From: Owenia fusiformis | Taxonomy: Eukaryota > Annelida > Polychaeta > Sabellida > Oweniidae | Assembly: GCA_903813345.2 (NCBI GenBank) | Contig: CAIIXF020000011.1 | Span: 21,869,754-21,933,753 of the forward strand | Length of the DNA: 64,000 bases | Direction: 5' to 3' | In this document: piece after piece, positions 45,100 to 58,500 of the stretch | How the letters are laid out: each line of letters begins with the position of its first letter | How positions within the stretch are numbered: the stretch's first letter is position 1 | Notes under the pieces: generated by a model | Databases searched by the model: none | What the model was told of the DNA's origin: nothing | The model's input: the letters and a program-made list of their open reading frames with translations, nothing else | Position numbers and translations under genes: made by a program

Positions 45100-46900
45100 T
45101 CCTTTGATGCAAGTTGTGGATCTATCGAAACCACTTTTCCTCGTCAATATGACACTGATACTTAACAATCATATAAAACCACATTTCATCAGGCGATTTC
45201 ACATAATATTATTGTGTTAAATGTTCATTTTTAATCGTAAAATGAGTCTTATTCTTACCAATTTATGAGACGAATATTTCAACCGGCAATGTCTGTCTGT
45301 GCGTCGCCAAAGTAAACTTGGTCAGCGAAACGAAATTGTTCTTCAATATTGATATTTATTATAACCATCCAGTATGACACGAATCTTTGCTTTATTCAAA
45401 CAGCGCGTGTATTCACCCAAGTTTACTCTATTGTTATTTATAAAAACTTTAAAAAGCAATACTCGCAACATTATTGATGCATTTGATTACTGGTAATTTC
45501 AGCTCAAAGAAATATAGATGTCATTGATTGTGCTAGATTGTGATTGTGTTGAATAATTGTGCCTAAATATTAAATTATGGTAATTGTTTATGGTTTTCTG
45601 CTAGCAAAAACCTACCTAGGAATACACTCAATTGTTTATAACTGGGATCATGTATTTTACTCCGCATACATGCTTTGTAACAATTGTTACATTTTAATAA
45701 CTTCAATGTTTATCGCAAGCCTCCTACAGTATTACAATATTTTGTACTTATATATAGGATAACCGGGGTTCGTTTCGTTTTATGAACTTGTTTCGTTCAG
45801 TGTTGCTAACGGCGGTTTATTCCTGAAAGGATTTGCCATTTCGATGTTACCAGAACCAGAACAGAGTTTTCTAAACTAAGAAAAAGCCTTCTCCCAACAT
45901 TTTCATAATTATACATCGATGAGGTTACAGGAGGGTATGTGATGATTTGTAGTTATTCATAAGGTATGTATGCATGCGTTGATCACATTATTTCTGTAAC
46001 GATACCATCTTATTACGGTTTAATTTGTTCCACATGTCGAAACCTGCTGAACGATTAAATGATCGCATCAAGGGCAAAATCATCATGGAAGTTAGACCTA
46101 GCCGGGGCCATAAGACATGTCAGATAAGAAACGAGGCCCAGGCTAGGTCTAATGTTGTTGGACTACATTATCACCTAGACTGTATCCTTCGTCTGAATAA
46201 ATATTCAGACTGTAAGTTACCTATTGTAAAATGTGGTGTTGAATAAATGTTACAAATAAGTTTGTTAAATGATAAAATGATTACCTTGTAAAGTACTTAC
46301 AATATTATTTTTTCGCATATTGTCCTCTTACTGAAGATATTCATAAAATGTACAGACGCTTCTTGTAGCGAAGCCATTGATTAGGTCAAGCCATTTTGGC
46401 AATGCCAATTCTCACGATAAACGAGATTTAGCCAGTGACGTCAGTCTATTTGTAAACAAATAACACGTGGAGCGGACGGAAGCGTGTTGATAAATTCCAT
46501 TTGTGCGGGAATTTATTAGATCTAGTCATTTATTATCATTATCCCGATTAATTTTCTTCATTTATAGTAAATAGAGCGGAAATATTCATGAAGAAGGCCG
46601 AGGTAATCAAGTGGTCATGTGTTGTCAAAGTTCAAAAAATTTGCATATCTCGTTTGGATCTCGTGAACTCAAACGTCCTTGACATTGATTTCGCGATGTA
46701 CTTATAAACACAACCTGAAGTTTTGGTGAGTCTGAACATTTCATTATTTTATATCAACTTGTACCCGCCTTATACAAATATTTTTGCTTCTAGTTTAAGA
46801 TGAACATCTCTTCAACATATTCACCAATTTTCAAGGTGAACATTCTTGTAATAAACGAGAAATTTATGTGCAAAAAATATCACCGCGATTTCCATAGGAA
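45100..46900. other. Intergenic, no supported gene
   Basis: One inverted pair, ttagacctagcc at ~46090 and ggctaggtctaa at ~46141, lies inside a 73-codon frame and argues against coding. Nothing else is recognised. Confidence 0.45.
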
Positions 46901-46913
46901 ATATATCAATCAT

Positions 46914-46942
46914 AACAGACCGAATATTATATTCGGTCTGTT
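46914..46942. repeat. Near-perfect 29-bp palindrome
   Basis: aacagaccgaata and tattcggtctgtt flank a 3-bp centre. Too small to assign; it could extrude as a cruciform or be MITE debris. Confidence 0.85.
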
Positions 46943-48225
46943 GGATACATACTACATTATCACCCACATTTCTTGCCACACCAAATTCAATCCCTAGAAC
47001 TTTGGAATATAGCGATAGATTGTGCGCAATATTACGCTAAAACAATAAAAAACTTATTAAGTTACATAAATATGAAAACTAAACTTACATTCTACTATGG
47101 TCTGTGTTGATATTTCCTGAAATATGATCGAATTTACTAATTTTTTCCTTCTTTGGAAGCCATTAATTATGCGAACAGACTAAAGTTTCAAACGAAACTT
47201 GTTCGGAAAATTTTCTGAATGTGAAAGAGATGGTGATATGAATTATGTTCCACTCAGGTTTCACTTTAAGTCTGTTATCTCTTACAAACCATACACATAC
47301 ACATAAAATAAACCGGGTAGACCTAAAAGTTTACAGGGAGGGTGGAGGATTAAAAAAGTTTTTGTTTTCAAAGGTGAGGGAACATACCTGTCAGTCCTAG
47401 CTTGAAATAAAATCCTAGGCTACTGACAGGATACCGGCTAGTTACAATTTACGTCACAAAAATACTCTAAATGTTCCATCTTTCAATACTGTAACTTATG
47501 GCAGACACTCTTTAGAGTTGATGCATGCTACATACGTAGGCCTATGTAGGCCTATCACGGACCCGTGAACTCTCGTGTACTGTATATACTGGAACAATCT
47601 ACCCAGTGATCTCAGATTATTGTGTATCTCTAACAGAGTTCAAAAAACTAAGAACGGTGAAAACTGCAAATGCGCAAAATGTAAATGTAAAATGTAAATG
47701 TTTCAGATTCTCTGTGTCACTATGTAGCCTAAGTTTATTTTAGCATGACATATGATATTTAAGTATCTTGTTAACACTGTTACATGTTTTAAAATTTTAT
47801 TTTAAAGATTTCTATGTCTATATGTCGGTCAATAGCGCTTGCGCTAATGTTTATTTTACAAAAAAATATCCGACTTGAAATAAATATTGATATGATATGA
47901 TATGATATGTATTTCCCCCACCGATATTTTCCCAAAACGATACCCTTGCAGATTTGTTCCGTTTATAAAACTCGGGGCGCATACATGGTGTTACAAGGTA
48001 AACACGATACAAAAATATATTATCATATTCCAAAATGCATATTCACTTACGGTGCATGATAGATTCACCTAGGAATTATATCGTTGCATTGTTTTACCTA
48101 CGTTTGTGGAACGATCAGTGTATTTTTAACCAAAGTCACCAGCGGTCGACAAAGACCAGATGGAAACCTTCAAAAACACATGTGCTAATATACTGTTGTA
48201 TTCAGGCAATCACGATTTACACGTG
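46943..48225. other. Unassigned intergenic DNA
   Basis: Local repeats only: aaatgtaaatgtaaaatgta near 47685 and tatgatatgatatgat near 47890. I see no gene. Confidence 0.4.
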
Positions 48226-48229
48226 CAGT

Positions 48230-48480
48230 TTACCTGCGAATATGGCATATTCCGCATGAGAGTATGACAGTCTACCCTTTGCATTCGTTCGATTTCGCTT
48301 CTAAAAAGAGAGCTTCGTCTTCACTGACGGCTAGTTTATCGTAACTAGACTCTGCACGCAGAGTGCACAGTATTCCGCAGGTGATTATGACAAAGACCGC
48401 AGGTGAGTATCGGGTATTCACTGACATCAGTCGCATATTCACTGCGGAATATGCCATACTCACCTGCAGAATATGCCCAT
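48230..48480. repeat. Composite repeat: gaatatggcatattc palindromes plus MITE A fragment
   Basis: gcgaatatggcatattccgc and ctgcggaatatgccatactc recur in both orientations. 48275-48360 matches the start of MITE A (taccctttgcattcgttcga) and part of its other end (actagactctgcacgcagag). No target duplication is found around this copy. Confidence 0.7.
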
Positions 48481-48589
48481 TTTAGTAGCCTACGTATGGG
48501 ACCGACGGTTGGGCGGAGGTACCAGAGCCCGAGCATCCCTACAGTGCTCCTTGGGCCGCAATTGATTTTTTATTTCATTTATTTATGAT

Positions 48590-48751
48590 TGTTCTGTTAC
48601 GTTATATTTCGAATAACACTAAGAGATATATTGGCTGACTTTGTCCAGTTTATTTCAATATGGCGTAAGCCCCGATCACCGTCCAGAATGACGTAATACA
48701 AAATAAGTATGGCTTGCCAGCCCAACAATACAATTAGACAATTACATGACA
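48590..48751 (-). repeat. LTR (downstream copy in element orientation)
   Basis: 162 bp, identical by eye to the LTR at 53773-53934. The duplicated target ATGAT lies at 48585-48589. Confidence 0.95.
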
Positions 48752-51700
48752 TCTCCCTTTTTTTTCTTTTTGAATGATACAGTAATTTTATCAGTCTATA
48801 GGCCTATGTTTAAATGTTCAAAAGTGTCTACAATTTTGAGAGTCTTCATCTGTAGATATATATAGCAGGGTATCAAAAGTCAATATTCACTGCTTATGAG
48901 TCCATGTCTCAAACCTGTATTCATCCTGTGCACTTATCATGTTGAATACGGTAGTAGAAAATACTGTATGCTGATTTTGTTTTTCTTATACACATCTCTA
49001 ACAAAAGATTGTCTAACATATAATCAATACAAATGTTTAAAATAAAACATGCATTATAAAACGTAATCCACACCAATCTGTGTTGTTTGAACATTTTATA
49101 AAAATCATTATCTAAACAAACTGTTAACTATGTGTACATTATTATGAGCTTTAATCATTTAATGTCTGAATGTACACTACTGTCTTATGAGACTTGACAG
49201 TTTATATGCATGAAAAGTATTATTTCAAGTTACATAGTCTTTGAGCCATTTTGGCTGATTTACAATCCTCTTTGATTTCCTTAATGGAGAACTAGAACTT
49301 GGTTCAGTGATAATAGAGCTATGAGAGACTGGTGTAGTATTACTAGTAAGTGGAACATTATTAGTATTTTGACCACCACTATCCATCCCTCCCTCCTTGG
49401 GATGTTTGCTTGACAAAAACACCATTGGTTTAAGCATGTTAGAACCCCGTTCAGGAGTAGGAGTAGGATCATGGCCTGTTGGCATCAAATGTCTACGATT
49501 TCTCCTGAACAAAGTTCCACTGTCACTTTTGATAATGTATGACCTAGGAGTGTGAGCTTGATTGAGAACCTTATATGGTTTACTCCATGCCTTTTCCTGA
49601 TCAAGCTTCACTCTCACAGACTGTCCAGGGGACAGTTTCTCAAGTTTTCTTGCACCATGAGATCTGTTAAAATGTTTGGCATACAGTGATTTTGCTTTAG
49701 CATCATTGTTTTGAACTTCCTGTTTATCAGGCCAATTTGGGTTTAGATTCTCAGGCGAAACTGGCAGTTTAGTTCTGATTTGTCTACCATAGAGTAATTG
49801 ACTTGGCGTTTTACCTGTAGAACTGACTGGAGTGGCCCGATAATTCATAAGGGAGCTTAAGGGGTCTTCTGATTTGAGAATACGTTTGGCAGTTTGGACG
49901 GCTCTTTCTGCGAGACCGTTACTTTGACTGTATCTGGGACTTGATGTTACATGTTTAAAATCAAACTCTTTTGCGAAATCTGCAAATTGTTTTGAGCTAA
50001 ACTGTGGTCCATTATCTGATACTAACACTTCAGGGATACCATTCCTGGCAAATATCTTTTTGAGTTTGTTTATGATTTGAGTTGTTGTGACACTACCCCT
50101 AACATGAGCAATTTCTAGATAGCGAGAATAGTAATCAACTGTGACTAAATATTGCTTCTTGAAGCATTCACATAAATCAGTTGCTAATTGCTGCCAGGGG
50201 CGATCTGGTAATTTTGTTGGAATTAATGGTTCACTTCTCTGTTTAGGTTTCAAAATTTGGCAGTGCTTACATTTGGCCACCAATTCTTTGATTTGTGATG
50301 TAAGCCCTGGCCACCATACTGTCGCATTGGCGCGTTCACGGCATTTGTGAATTCCGAAGTGACCCTCGTGAATTTGATCAAGAATATTATTGCGACATGC
50401 AGCCGGTATAGTGATACGGTTACCATACATAAGTATGTCATTGACAACACTCAAGGATTCTCTACAATCATAGTATCGCTTGGCAACTTCTTTCACGTCT
50501 TTGTAATATTCCGGCCAACCATGAAGAACATAATTCATGACTGTTGAGATTTCGGGATCAATCTGTGACAAGTCACGAATATTCTCAAGACGCGACTTCG
50601 CGACTGGTAGGTTATCATATATGAAACTCTCATATTCCTTCACACTTTCTACAGTGTTTGATTCCATGCTACTAAGCGGTTTTCTAGACAATGTGTCTGC
50701 TATGACTAATGTCTTTCCGGGTCTGTATTCAGCGATACAATTAAACCTCATGAGACGAATTAGCATTCTCTGGCATCGCACCGGTGTTTGATCAAGATCC
50801 TTTTGATTTATAATTGGCACCAGAGGTTTGTGATCAGTCACATATACAAATGATTCTAGTCCGACCAAATACTGACTGAATTTTTCCATTGACCACACCC
50901 CTGCCAAAAGTTCCTTTTCAATTTGAGCATAGCGGCGTTCGGCATCAGTTAATGAACGAGAACAGTAATGAACAGGAAACCAATCTGTTCCATGCTGTTG
51001 CTCTAAGACACCGCCTAACCCGTAACAGCTACTGTCAGCACTAACACGCGATGGCTTATTGATGTCGTAGTATTTTAGAACAGGCTTACTACTTACCTTC
51101 TGTTTCACTGTTTCAAAGGCATCCATTTGTGCTTTTCCCCATGTCCAAATTGTGTATTTTCTCAAAAGTTCATTCAATGGGTGAAGCATTGTAGATAAGT
51201 TTGGTATAAACCTACCTATCCAATTTATCATGCCTAAGAATCGTCGTAATTCTTCAACATTTTCAGGAATTTCCATTTCCACTATCGCGGCGACTTTGGC
51301 TGGGTCTGGCGAGACTCCATTAGCGCTAATTTTATGCCCTAAAAATACGAGCTCGGGCTTCCGGTAATGACACTTCGCCTTGTTGAGAACTAGACCGGAC
51401 TGTTTGATTTTCTGTAAGACTTGTTTGAGATTTTTATCATGATCTTCAACATTCTTACCATGAACGATAATATCATCCATGAATACTGCTACTCCAGGGC
51501 AATTTTGCAAAATGCGCGACATTTCTCTTTGAAAGATTTCTGGAGCAAGCGATATGCCTTGTGGCATCTTCTTGTATACATAACGACCGAAGGGTGTTAT
51601 AAACGTTGTTAAACGCTGACTTACCTCGCTAAGTGGCACTTGATGAAAACCTCCTGTGGCGTCGAGGGTTGAAAAGACAGAACTTCCCGAAAGTTTCTGT

Positions 51701-53772
51701 AATATACAGTCAATGGTTGGTAAGACAAATCTCTCGCGCTTAACGGATTTATTAAGTTTTCTAAAGTCAACCGTCACGCGAATTTTTCCTGATTTTGAAA
51801 CTACCGGGACCATGGGTGAACACCACTCAGTAGGCTCAGTTATCTTGGCAATAACACCATTGGATTCCATTGATTCGAGTTTTTCTTGTAATGGTTTCAT
51901 TATAGGAAATGGAACGCGCCTAGGTACCACAACAGCATATGGTTCAGCATCTTGCTTCAACTCAATTTTGACAGGCTCACATTTCATTGTACCCACTTCC
52001 CCATACAATTCATTATCATTTATGGGGTCTTTTACATGACCTGGCATTTCAGAAGTATTGTTACTAGGGGGCATTGTAGTTTTATTTCTATGGTTACCAG
52101 GATCAGAACCAATTTTACCTGCCTCGCTCTGAGAGGTCTGAGTTACAACATGTACATTTTTAGTAACTAGATTCAACATTTTAGCAGATCTGCGACATAA
52201 TAAGTTATCACACTTTGGCCCATTTAATACAAATATTCTCATTGAGAATTTGGTACCATCAAGATTGCTATTTGTTATAAAATAACCTCTTGTATCTATT
52301 ACCCCACCTACTGACTTCAGTGGAGGACCATCATGCCTTTGTAACCTAGGTTTTGGTGTAAGGCATTCATATGCATTGTTACTCATAACATTTACATCAG
52401 CGCCTGTGTCGATCTTGAAACTCATCAATTTACCACAAATGGGTAAGGTCACACGCCATGGTGGCTCTGTGTGCCTATCTACAATCAGTGACTTGGCAGA
52501 ATCAACCAAATGCACAAGCTCACCTACATGAAACTCAGTAGTGTCAAGATCGGCTTCAGCACATTCATCATAACATTCATGTACAACTCTTTTATCAACA
52601 GATTTCTTATTTGATTTACACACACTTGAGAAATGATTTAATTTCTTGCAATTATGACAGGTTTTTCCTTTAGCAGGGCATTTATCATTTCTGTGAATGT
52701 AGCCACATCTGTCACACTTGTGTTTGTCTGCTTTGTGTTGTGCCTGGTCTTGTTTTCTGTAGTTTTGTCGTGTAGCTCTCTGTTGCGGGGGTCGCTTACG
52801 AACAAAATCAACGTTACTTGTATCAGTAGGTCTCCCTTCAGCTTGAGACTGTGATATTATAAGTTCATGACTACGAACTAGTTCAATAGTTTTCTCTAGG
52901 GTGAGATCACACGTCATGGCAAGTGTCTGGACTCGCTCTGACAAGTCTCTGTCTTTGATGGAAACGATGATCTTATCGCGAATCATTTCGTTTCTGTCAA
53001 CGAATGAACAATGTTGACTCAGTTTATACAAATCTCGGATATATTCCTCCATTGTTTCTGACTCTCCCAGTTGTCTAAGGTTGAAGACCCTTCGTTCATG
53101 AATAATGTTTATCTTTGGCACAAAATAGTTATCAAATTTGCCCAAAACGGCATCAAAATTGTACCTGTTGTCTGGCGGATCAAGTATTTGGCCATCTTCA
53201 GCAACTGGTAAGGGCTCAAACGTAAACTGTTTGTATATGTCCTCTGCGGATTGGCCCATAATATATATAAGTTGACTGACTTGTGTAATATCATCCTCTT
53301 TGTTAAGTTTTGTAGCTAGCCTAAACCTCAGGAACCTTTCTCTCCAAGCAATCCACTCATTGGGTTTATCAAAGTTAAAAGGGTTTGGAGGCTGTATCTT
53401 GGCCATTATCATAATCCAAAGATGACAATATAATCACGATAGTTAATACACAAGAGTAGAAGTACAGTTCACAAGTTTAAATATCAGTTGGACTCCAATT
53501 CTTACTGTAGTACAGCAGCAATGACGCAATCCATGGCATTTGCATATCTCCGCGAAGCAATGGCGTAATCCGTGTCGTGTGCACGAAGCAATGATGTAAT
53601 CCGTGTCGTGCGCAAAAATGTCATGCTCGAAATTTGCACAAAATTTCACCGGCAATCAAAGTTAAACACCAAAAATACCTCTAATCTGGTCACTTTCAGA
53701 CAAGTTTTACATGTCCTACTTTTTCTCTGTGGTTTTATATCCCCGTAGGCTCGCATCCCACATCTGACACCA

Positions 53773-53934
53773 TGTTCTGTTACGTTATATTTCGAATAAC
53801 ACTAAGAGATATATTGGCTGACTTTGTCCAGTTTATTTCAATATGGCGTAAGCCCCGATCACCGTCCAGAATGACGTAATACAAAATAAGTATGGCTTGC
53901 CAGCCCAACAATACAATTAGACAATTACATGACA
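53773..53934 (-). repeat. LTR (upstream copy in element orientation)
   Basis: 162 bp with TG...CA ends. The duplicated target ATGAT lies at 53935-53939. Confidence 0.95.
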
Positions 53935-53939
53935 ATGAT

Positions 53940-54630
53940 AAAGTGTGGTGCTTTTTAGATTTTGAGACCTTCCTATGTCGAACATTGCAAAATGCTAGAT
54001 GGGGTATTTAATATCTTGGAGGCCATTCGCTGGGAAAAATTCTTGGAATTAGAACTGAATATGGAATTTTTCGTAACGCTTAGGTTACATGTTCAAAAAA
54101 ATAATATACCGTTCTTGAGACGTTTCATTGAAGTTGAGTGGAAATGACTTCTGTTTTCAATTGTTTAGTTGTGGGGCCTACATGTATGTTGCTTCATATT
54201 CGAACTAACAAGAACCGTACATCCGCAATTCACAACAAAACAAAGCGATTTCAATGGTTATCTTGACAATAACAAATACAAATACACATAATCTCGTCTC
54301 TTAACTGGAATAATCAGAAAAACATTTGTATCAACAAAGTCCAATTAAAACAAAACAAGTAGCTCAGTCCGAATTTTAAATATAAAATGTATCAATTACA
54401 TGTACGTCCACTGGGTTTAATTTAATTTTTTGAAATGAAACCGATAATGATAGAAGGGTGAAAAATGAAGCACGGAGTCATTCATGATCATTTGCAGGGG
54501 AATGGGAAGTTCTTAGATTACTATTTGTTTTGCAAATATAACCTCTGAATTGTCAGATGACCTCTGATTGGTTGAAACTTGTCCTTCATCTTCCTCAATT
54601 CTAAGATTCTAAACGTCACTTCTTCCAGCA
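53940..54630. other. 5' flank of the secreted-peptide gene
   Basis: No repeat is recognised. A 61-codon frame at 53962-54147 has no family signature. The region ends at the TATA box. Confidence 0.45.
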
Positions 54631-54636
54631 GAGCCT

Positions 54637-54644
54637 TATAAATA
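54637..54644 (+). promoter_or_regulatory. TATA box of the secreted-peptide gene
   Basis: TATAAATA within gccttataaataaccta, about 115 bp before the start codon, leaving room for transcription start near 54667 and a ~90-nt leader. The only strong TATA-like site immediately upstream of a gene start in the window. Confidence 0.65.
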
Positions 54645-54756
54645 ACCTAAAAGATATCAACTTGCAAACATAATTCTTACTGTGTAACTGTTTACAGACT
54701 GTAGCTGTATCGAAACACTACACAGACAGATAAAATAAATCTTAAATATTTTCAAA

Positions 54757-57579
54757 ATGGATCACAGGTTCTTCGTTGGATGTTGCCTTCTTATATTGGC
54801 GTCACTGACCAATGTTAGTCATGGACACAGTAATAGTTTCTCAGAGAGGGAACTCAACAAAATTGCCTTAAAACAGACTCAAGAATCAAATATCAGAAAA
54901 CTGGAATACCTTGTGAAGACAGATGCAGAGATGAAGCCAAAGACAAGGGAAGTTATCAAAGCTGGATTGGAAAGATTCAGGCGTTCGGCTGAAGAACCTA
55001 AAAAAGATAACACGTAAGTTCATGCGAAGAGTGTTCACGATTCACGAGATATTAAAAGGCCCGATCTGTTGTTATAGGACGGCAGTAAGGTCAACCTTCA
55101 CGTTTTAAAGTCCCCATGTATTGTTTGAAAATATGTTTTACCATCGATATATTATTTGGTATGACTTTAAAAGATATTTTAGAGATTTTTTGAAAAATAA
55201 TATTTGAAAAAAGTCATCGGTTTTTCATTTCTCAGATTTTCAAATTTCCCGCCATTTTTTAAATAAAAGTGACATCACTCAAAAATAACTTTTAATATCA
55301 ATCTTTTCTAAATATTCTAAAATTTAAAAATCAATGTGAATTATCTAACCAGGTTAAAAGAAAGAATATAAATTATTATTTTTTAAATATTGTTGTACCA
55401 TTGTTTTCTACGAGAACTGAAATTTTGAAATGCATTTTTCGTTGTACCATTGTCATGCATGAATGAATTCTCGTTTATTTATGAAGCAATTTTCTTAATT
55501 TTTTCGGCAAAAACACGTATATTAAAGACACGCGTACGTGTGACCTCTAAAAGTTAGTTTTAATTAAATTACGATTTTTCGAACAAAGTCCTTCAAAAAC
55601 CACTTTTTGAAATTAAAAAAAAAGTTCCACATATCATACTTTGATAACATTGGGTAAGACTAAAATATAAGCCAAAGTGATTTAAACTCTGGGGCCTTTA
55701 AGAGAACTTGTGCATGGATGTATAGAGGGGACCATCTTCGTCCACTCGGCTCCCGTCGGTCGGGACGAGTCGGAATGAACGCAGTGAAGACCGGAGCGTG
55801 CGAAGATGGAGGGGACAGTAATCCATGGGAATCATAGTCATGGCGTAGAATAATGGAAATAGCGTCACGAATCCTGGGACAATGGATCTCGGATCCAAGT
55901 ACGTCATTAATGGTCGAAAATCAAAATATTGACAAATTTATAACCTAAAAGGCCGAAAGATTATGCGGCAAATATTGAAACGGGGATTGTCAACATATTG
56001 TATTAGCTTTGATCTCTTAGAATCCGTTGAATCCTAAGCGATTGGAGTTGTGTAGATCACTTAACGAATGATATGAAATGACTGGGATTTGGGTTTTTTC
56101 AAAGTTTATAATGTCCCTAGAACTCTGGGTCTCTCTAATACTTCCAGAGTGAACATATGTTTAATATTATGAATTAGTTATTGTACCATTTAATATGTGC
56201 TAGTGCAGTTTTTTGGTAACTTTAACTCCTAACGAATCGTTATTTGACTCGAACAAAGAGCGAAGTATATCCGCAAATGATATACACATTGCATGGAGTG
56301 CATTAGGCTATCTTCTTTGGTGTAACGAAACTGTTTGAGTTAAAAAATTCAAATCTGAAAAATATTATTGCAACGCGCAAGGAATTTCGAAATCGTCCAT
56401 TTGCATCAAATACTGATAATTATTGTCATTGTCTTCTGTTCATTCCAGTCACTGGTGTTGTAAAGTAGTGATCGACCATCGTGATAAAATAGTCCCTAAT
56501 TTCAATGGGTGCCCGGATGACAAAATCGTCTGCTGTCGTGGCTACGTCATGAGCAGAAGTATTGGCCAGTGTATGAGTACGTATATACATAAGCTTTCAT
56601 TTTCTAGGTCTAATATACCATATTGACAAAAAATAGCAAAGACAGTTACCATTATTTTACCACTTATTATAAAAGTTGTATATATCTGATATAGATAGCC
56701 TTTAACTTAATTGAATGACGCATTGGAGGACAGAGGTCTTCACTATTTCATTGAAATTGTTATGTGCTTAATTTAAAGCTCCACTATGCGTAATTTGAAA
56801 GAAAAAAGAAAGATTAATCATTGAAACATGTTACTCACACACTCAATTAATTATGATACAACGTTTGATTTGCAGTAATATTAAAACAAGGGAAAATAAC
56901 TAATTTAGAAAACGGCATTTGAAGTTCAGAGATCATTAGTAGTGCATGCACATTTTTGACAAAGTGCATGTTTTAAATTACTCTTGATTTAAGAGATGGC
57001 GACACTTCTATAAAAATGAATGTATCATGTTATACAAACAACTTGCCAATCTTTTTTTCACATTGATGAAAACTTGATTTATAAAGCTTGACTGAGATCA
57101 AAAATATTTTTTGATAACATATTGCAAGCTTCGATGTGGTCCATTTGAGATGATTTTGGTGTCAAATGAGAGACAAAGTACTTATCAATCCATTGGAATT
57201 ACTTTGAAATTCAAAAGTAAGACTTTATTTTACCACGAAATGTTTAAAATATGCAAAGTGGGCCTTTAACAAAGCAAGATGAAAATGATTAGTGGATTCC
57301 CCAAAAACCTAAATAGCTCGTTTTTACCAGAGTTGCGCATTATAAGTATCTCCCGCGCCGAAGTTTGATACCATTCAGATTGGCCACTATTAACAATGAA
57401 TCAATGGCAATGCTGTTGCAATCGCCAGTGGATCGTGCAATAACTATAAATAAATAATTTTTCTTTTTACAGCTAACGAAGAAACAGAAGAAGTTCTCGG
57501 AGTGATGACGAGACACGGTATTGATGGACTGAAACTCATGGCGAGATTTGCCGGAATGTTCGGAGGCGATTCCAGGTGA
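54757..57579 (+). CDS. Secreted six-cysteine prepropeptide, family not recognised
   Basis: Exons 54757-55013, 56449-56576 and 57473-57579 join with GT-AG sites in phase to 163 residues. Residues 1-23 (MDHRFFVGCCLLILASLTNV...) are a clear signal peptide. Residues 24-72 form a charged, probably helical propeptide. RFRR at 73-76 fits the furin consensus R-x-K/R-R. The remaining 87 residues contain all six cysteines (89, 90, 107, 114, 115, 127; pattern CC-x16-C-x6-CC-x11-C), which would allow three disulfides. The tail 141-163 is small-residue- and Gly-rich (GLKLMARFAGMFGGDSR). All cysteines are in exon 2, a one-domain exon. A TATA box and a polyadenylation signal fit a compact, possibly inducible gene. 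It could be a hormone-like, antimicrobial or matrix peptide; I cannot tell. Confidence 0.8.
55014..56448. other. Intron 1 of the secreted-peptide gene
   Basis: Opens gtaagt, closes ttccag. 55720-55800 has ggaccatcttcgtccactcg and gcgaagatggaggggac as an inverted pair, probably small repeat debris (ccgtcggtcggg text also seen near 9870). The rest is unassigned. Confidence 0.5.
56577..57472. other. Intron 2 of the secreted-peptide gene
   Basis: Opens gtacgt and closes tttttacag. No repeat or coding content recognised. Confidence 0.5.
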
Positions 57580-57628
57580 TGGGAAGGCCATGTACATATG
57601 TAGTGTCGAAGCTTTGCCGAATAATGAT

Positions 57629-57634
57629 AATAAA
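57629..57634 (+). terminator. Polyadenylation signal AATAAA
   Basis: Fifty bases after the stop codon of the six-cysteine peptide gene, in gataataaaactg. Supports exon 3 as the terminal exon. Confidence 0.75.
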
Positions 57635-57679
57635 ACTGTAATGAGATGCACTCTATCAATAGTTGATAGACATGGTTGC

Positions 57680-58360
57680 ATTAACAGTACTCAATAACAT
57701 TTTCAAAGAAGAAAAATACTGTTCACAATTAAACATATTTTTTATTCAAGAGAAAAATATATATATTTATAGTTACACGAACACATGCTATTGTTTCATG
57801 TTTATCATTTACCATTCTATTGTCATGTGATTGGTCGATACCATTAAACGAAATAATGATGATATTACTTAACTGAAAAGGATAAGTACTCATTATTTCT
57901 TGTGGCTTTCGGTTTTTAACCACGACATTTCGGCATAACACAACTTCTGCGCATCACTGAATCAGAACCGAATTCATATAGTTCCCAATATATTTCTAAA
58001 ACTGAATCCACACATAGCTAGAAAAGGTGTGTCCGATTCCAGCCAATCCAAACACAATATTTCATATAACTGCACTTAACTGGGTTACATAACCAATAAC
58101 TCACCCAAGGTCATTCGTTGAATGGTTGTCAAGGTGACAACTTATCTCTACAGATTGAAATTGATGCTTTGCCAACTTGACCTTTGCATACGATTCCTTT
58201 CGGTAACAGCATAATCGAGATGAGTGCCAGTATTCATGTAATATATGTTTTTGAAACTTACAACTGATCACATTCGTAAGCAAAATATTTAAAAATCATT
58301 TGAATATCAAATATGAATTGATAATATTATAACATTAAATTAGTCAAACATGCCAAAGGA
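57680..58360. other. Unassigned intergenic DNA
   Basis: AT-rich. One isolated element H unit (gatgagtcgtctaggggatg) at about 58361 marks its end. Confidence 0.4.
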
Positions 58361-58384
58361 TGAGTCGTCTAGGGGATGTTCTAG

Positions 58385-58500
58385 AGAAGTCGACGACAAA
58401 TTCTGATTGGCTCGGTGAGATCAGAGATTTATTGTAAACTGAAAGAGTGAAGACGAGGCTCTCTTTTAAGAAGTGAAGTCGAACGAATGCAAAGGGTAGA
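58385..58500. mobile_element. MITE A fragment, reverse orientation
   Basis: The reverse complement matches the first ~115 bp of the 13221-13604 element (taccctttgcattcgttcga, cttcgtcttcactctttca, ctcaccg-gccaat). It ends at aagggta-gat without the other terminus. Confidence 0.75.

Larger units (their letters stand above)
48590..53934 (-). mobile_element. Ty3/Gypsy LTR retrotransposon, appears whole and very young
   Basis: The two 162-bp LTRs (48590-48751 and 53773-53934) read identically, start TG and end CA in element orientation, and are flanked by the 5-bp duplication ATGAT. One continuous gag-pol frame of about 1395 codons (49225-53412) has, in order, a gag region with zinc knuckles, an aspartic protease, reverse transcriptase, RNase H and an integrase with a zinc-binding N-terminus and DDE core. 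This order is that of Ty3/Gypsy. No envelope gene is present. A purine-rich tract precedes the downstream LTR and a primer-binding-like site follows the upstream one. I see no obvious breaks. Identical LTRs imply a recent insertion. Confidence 0.96.

Noticed and set aside
44758-45168. Minus-strand 136-codon frame with a protein-like middle (KKKFLIVKNAVIEF)
   Set aside because: It crosses both arms of a hairpin, starts without ATG, has no splice-consistent neighbours and no recognised domain.
46025-46246. 73-codon plus-strand frame starting near MSKPAERLND
   Set aside because: Contains a tagacctagcc inverted pair, no family resemblance and no supporting exons.
51656-52039. Plus-strand frames of 60-127 codons within the LTR element
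   Set aside because: They are antisense shadows of the gag-pol frame.
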